A DNA stretch of 64,000 bases from Epiperipatus broadwayi (lineage: Eukaryota; Onychophora; Udeonychophora; Euonychophora; Peripatidae), in NCBI GenBank assembly GCA_028023455.1, contig JAQFVV010012434.1:8181355-8245354 (forward strand). Direction: 5' to 3'. This document shows positions 60,961-64,000 of the stretch, piece by piece. The notes beneath the pieces are model-generated. The model made no database searches and was not told where the DNA came from. It worked only from the letters and a program-made list of their open reading frames with translations. Made by a program: the position numbers and the translations under genes. Every line of letters begins with the position of its first letter. Within the stretch, counting starts at the first letter, position 1.

Positions 60961-61399
60961 CAGTGTTGTTAAAACCTAGCAACACAGTTAAGTTCCTCAG
61001 ACATAGCTTTCTATAAATCATTGGTAACAAACAATAAAAATTATTTAATTAACATATTTAAAATTTAAATAAAATTGTTAATACTCGGTAGCTAAATCCA
61101 TATTAGCTTAAATTTGTTTTATTCATATATGTTATATTACTATCTATATTGATTACTTGGAATATTTTTTGTTCTAATAAGAATAATTTATCAACATCTA
61201 GTGGTTTTATAAGATTTAGATATAAAAAAAGTTTGAAGAAAATTCTTACAGTTGTTCTTTAATTACGTTATAACTGAACCCATTAAAACATTGGTTTTAG
61301 AATTCTGATATATAAGATTTGCATTTCTATTGAAAGTGGCAATTCCAAATTTTTTAAATGTGGTTTTTATTCACCAGCTTAGAATTAGTTTGGTGACAT
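60961..61399. other. AT-rich stretch between PLE terminus and RT relic
   Basis: Probably the decayed 5' part of the same PLE. No motif is clear enough to call. Confidence 0.35.
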
Positions 61400-62330
61400 T
61401 TTATCAAATGTTCCAATGTAGATGAGGATATAACAATTAAAGCTTCTCCAAGAAAAGATCCTTCATTATATCCTAAGTTTTATGGTCTAGTTAAAATTCA
61501 TAAATCTAAGATACCATTGAGACTTGCTGTGTGTGCTATAAGTTTTTTCACACATTCTTGGACCCAATTTTTACAATTGTTAACAAATAACCCTCCAGAA
61601 ATAAAAATTTAGCTCATTTTATTTCTATTATTGAAATTTTAAAATTAGCTAAAAGCAATTTATTGATCAGTTTTGATGTCTCTTATATGTTTTACTAGTA
61701 TTCATGTTGAATAAGCTTTATTTATAATAGATCAGTACAATAGTTTATCTGATTTTATTATTCCATTGGCAAAACATTGCCTTGGAAATACATTTTTATT
61801 TATAATTTTCAAAAGTACAAACAAATTAAAGAACTTTCTATGGATTTTCCATTATCTCCTGTAATTACCGATCTTTTCATGAATAATTTTGAAAATCAGG
61901 TATTAAATGCAACTAATAAGACACCTTCCATTTGGGTCAGATATGTGAATGATACATTTGCTATATGGCCTTGTGGTATAAATGACTTAATTTTTTTAAT
62001 AAATGGCATCCTAATATTAAATTTATCATAAAAGTTCTAAATAAAACACTATCTTTTTTAGATATTTTAATTGCTAGAAAACCTGATACCTTTTATCAAT
62101 ATCTGTTTATAGAAAATCCATTCTTAAAAATAAATATCCCAATTTTAATTCTCAATATCATCCAGCTTATATATTTTCTGTGGCAAAAATCTTTAGATAA
62201 GAGCATATAGTTTGTCTGATAATGAACATCTTGCTTAAGAAATAGCACTAATTAAAGTTATTTTATTAATGGTTACAATAAAAGCATTGTATATAAATTT
62301 TACATAGCATTTACAACTCAATTAGTAATA
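61400..62330 (+). pseudogene. Decayed PLE reverse transcriptase
   Basis: Pieces in several frames: ISFDVSYMF near 61660-61690 for the first palm motif, ELSMDFPLSPVITDLFMNN (about 61830-61890) for the GSPLSP segment, and WVRYVNDTFAIW near 61936-61970 for the YxDD motif with the first Asp changed to Asn. The longest open piece is 61777-62031. The many stops and the lost catalytic residue show it is dead. I see no GIY-YIG domain downstream. Confidence 0.65.
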
Positions 62331-62344
62331 TAAGGGATTCAAAC

Positions 62345-63075
62345 TTAGACTTCCACACATGTTGAAAAGATAGATAACACCAATATACATATTTCATGCT
62401 AAACCAGCTATCATCAGTTGGTCCAGATTACTATCCTCACATGTGTATGATCAGGTGGGCCAGCAATATGAGATGGCATGGAGAGTTGAGGATTATGTAA
62501 AAGTCTGAGTTCAAATGCCTTATATTACATTATATATGTGCAGGTGTAAGTAAGCCTGTACAGTGTATTAATTTACATATTTAAAACATAGTGCATTAAC
62601 GATCTGCCATCCCTCGCATATGTATGTAGATTGATTATTCTCCAATACAACATGAGGGTTCAGAATTATTAAATGGTCAACCCAGATAGGATGACAATCT
62701 TGTTGCTAATGTGGGCTTTGAACATTCCATCATCAGATTTTCAATGAAATGGATGACTGAAGAGTTGTGGGTTGGAGTAGTTTGAAACCTGTCCATTAAA
62801 GTATAAAGATTGGCTATCTTAATATAAAGCTGAGCACTGATTGTATATATGTGTGAGGATAGTAATCTGAACCAACTGATGATTGCTGGTTTAGAATGAA
62901 ATATGTATATTGGTGATTATTTATCTTTTCAACATGTGTATGATCACGTGGGCCAGCAATATGAAATGGCATGGAGAGTTGAGAATTGTGTGAAAGTCTG
63001 AATTTGAATCCCTTATATTACATTATATATGTGCAGGTGTGTGTAAGCCTGTACAGTGCATTAACCCAACTAGTT
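62345..63075. repeat. PLE terminal repeats, one inverted and several direct blocks
   Basis: An inverted copy of the terminal block lies at 62345-62440 (AACCAGCTATCATCAGTTGG). The block TGTGTATGATCA(G/C)GTGGGCC through GGCATGGAGAGTTGA and GTGCAGGTGTAAGTAAGCCT occurs directly at 62440-62580 and 62934-63065. A second copy of the 60.6 kb repeat is at 62690-62945. Together they form a tandem and inverted cluster of PLE ends. Confidence 0.6.
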
Positions 63076-63594
63076 GTAAAGTTGTTTTATCTTATATTAA
63101 AGAAATCACTGATAATATCAGTAGAAGAATATCTAATTTCAAAATTAAGACTATCTTTTCTACTAATAAAAAAAGTGTGACTTTTTCGATTAACCTAAAA
63201 ATCGAATTCTTTTAAAATATCAAGGTATCTAAAATTCCATGTTCATTGTGCTCGCGAGGGTTAATCAAATAGACACATGGTGTAAGAATTAGATAGTATA
63301 AAATGCATTCAATCAAAATTTGATTACATCTGTTTTTACATGAAATAGTTCACACATCTGACTTTGATAATACTAAAATACTAGCTAATTTGAAAAAGTA
63401 TGATTTATGAATGAAGAGAAAGTTGTTTATTAAAATATTGAAAAGACCACTTGGTTTAAACAAATCTGATAAATATAACCTATTTTAGCCTTGAGAAAGC
63501 TATTTATTTTATCTCTTTTTTCTAAAATTAACTTTGAATCAATGAAGAAAGTAAAAAACAATTTTGTTAATCAACGTTTTCTGAATGATGAACT

Positions 63595-63659
<65 letters not shown>

Positions 63660-64000
63660 GTTCTTTACTTCATGTTCAATCCTATTATTATTTAAGATAT
63701 AATAGTTCTTTATCAATACCTTAACCTTGATATGGGTAAATATTATTTCATCAAAATGTTAGAAATTAAAACAAAATAATACATATAACCCAAATAAGAC
63801 TTTATCTTCATCATATACCCATGAAACGTTAAATATGTGTATATGCATTCACAGAAAAAAATAATACAAGTCAGTTATATAGCAAAAAAAATAGTTCTTT
63901 ATTTCTATAAATACAAACATTATAAGCATAAAGCTAAACTAGTCAATAAATAATTAAAATTACCCCAAATCCAAAATTCAACCAGACTAGCCAAAAATAT
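63076..64000. other. AT-rich region to the window end
   Basis: A (TA)n microsatellite of almost 60 bases at 63598-63656 and no supported coding region. Confidence 0.45.

Noticed and set aside
1-64000. CRISPR-like arrays
   Set aside because: The tandem arrays here (47, 152 and 200 bp units) have no alternating unique spacers, and the DNA is eukaryotic.

Overview
This window is AT-rich animal nuclear DNA, about three quarters A+T by eye, dominated by transposable elements. It has no operons, no bacterial-style gene packing and no CRISPR. The element mix is typical of metazoans: Penelope-like elements (PLEs) with GIY-YIG endonucleases, an RTE-type LINE, LTR elements, piggyBac, TA-target MITEs and tRNA-derived SINE pieces. 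One short motif near 45.95 kb resembles a repeat I associate with cephalopods, so a mollusc is my tentative guess. The species cannot be fixed from sequence alone.

Layout. Positions 1-6406 hold an LTR retrotransposon with long direct LTRs, a primer-binding site and a decayed gag, but no pol. Positions 8330-9240 hold a second decayed gag-like stretch on the minus strand. Positions 9607-16749 hold a foldback-like structure: 2.1 kb inverted arms around a 2.85 kb centre. It abuts a coding-poor LTR element at 16758-20937. From 20.9 to 26.4 kb the sequence is AT-rich with palindromic TA tracts and a trinucleotide tract. The only plausible host gene is an intronless, divergent class A-like GPCR on the minus strand (26460-27428), with PLE-terminus-like repeats just upstream. 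Next come a tRNA-headed foldback with a PLE-like tail (29582-30115) and a 3.85 kb palindrome of two 5'-truncated PLEs, one with an open GIY-YIG reading frame (31002-34849). These are followed by an RTE LINE relic (36540-38098), a near full-length decayed PLE (38120-40740) and another GIY-YIG remnant (40861-41319).

From 41.3 to 50.6 kb I see only scattered repeats. A pogo/Tc1-type MITE lies at 50628-51675. A complete piggyBac element occupies 52389-58056, with TTAA target duplications, matching ends and an intact 579-residue transposase retaining the catalytic aspartates; its flanks carry 200-bp and 152-bp satellite arrays. The last part of the window holds a fourth decayed PLE (about 60590-63075).

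The genes do not act together in one pathway; each is a separate element or locus. Two threads recur. First, several PLE termini, and the tail of the tRNA-headed repeat, share a layout resembling a hammerhead ribozyme core (CTGANGA, short stem, GAAAC). Second, many (TA)n tracts are bounded by mirror-complementary unique flanks.
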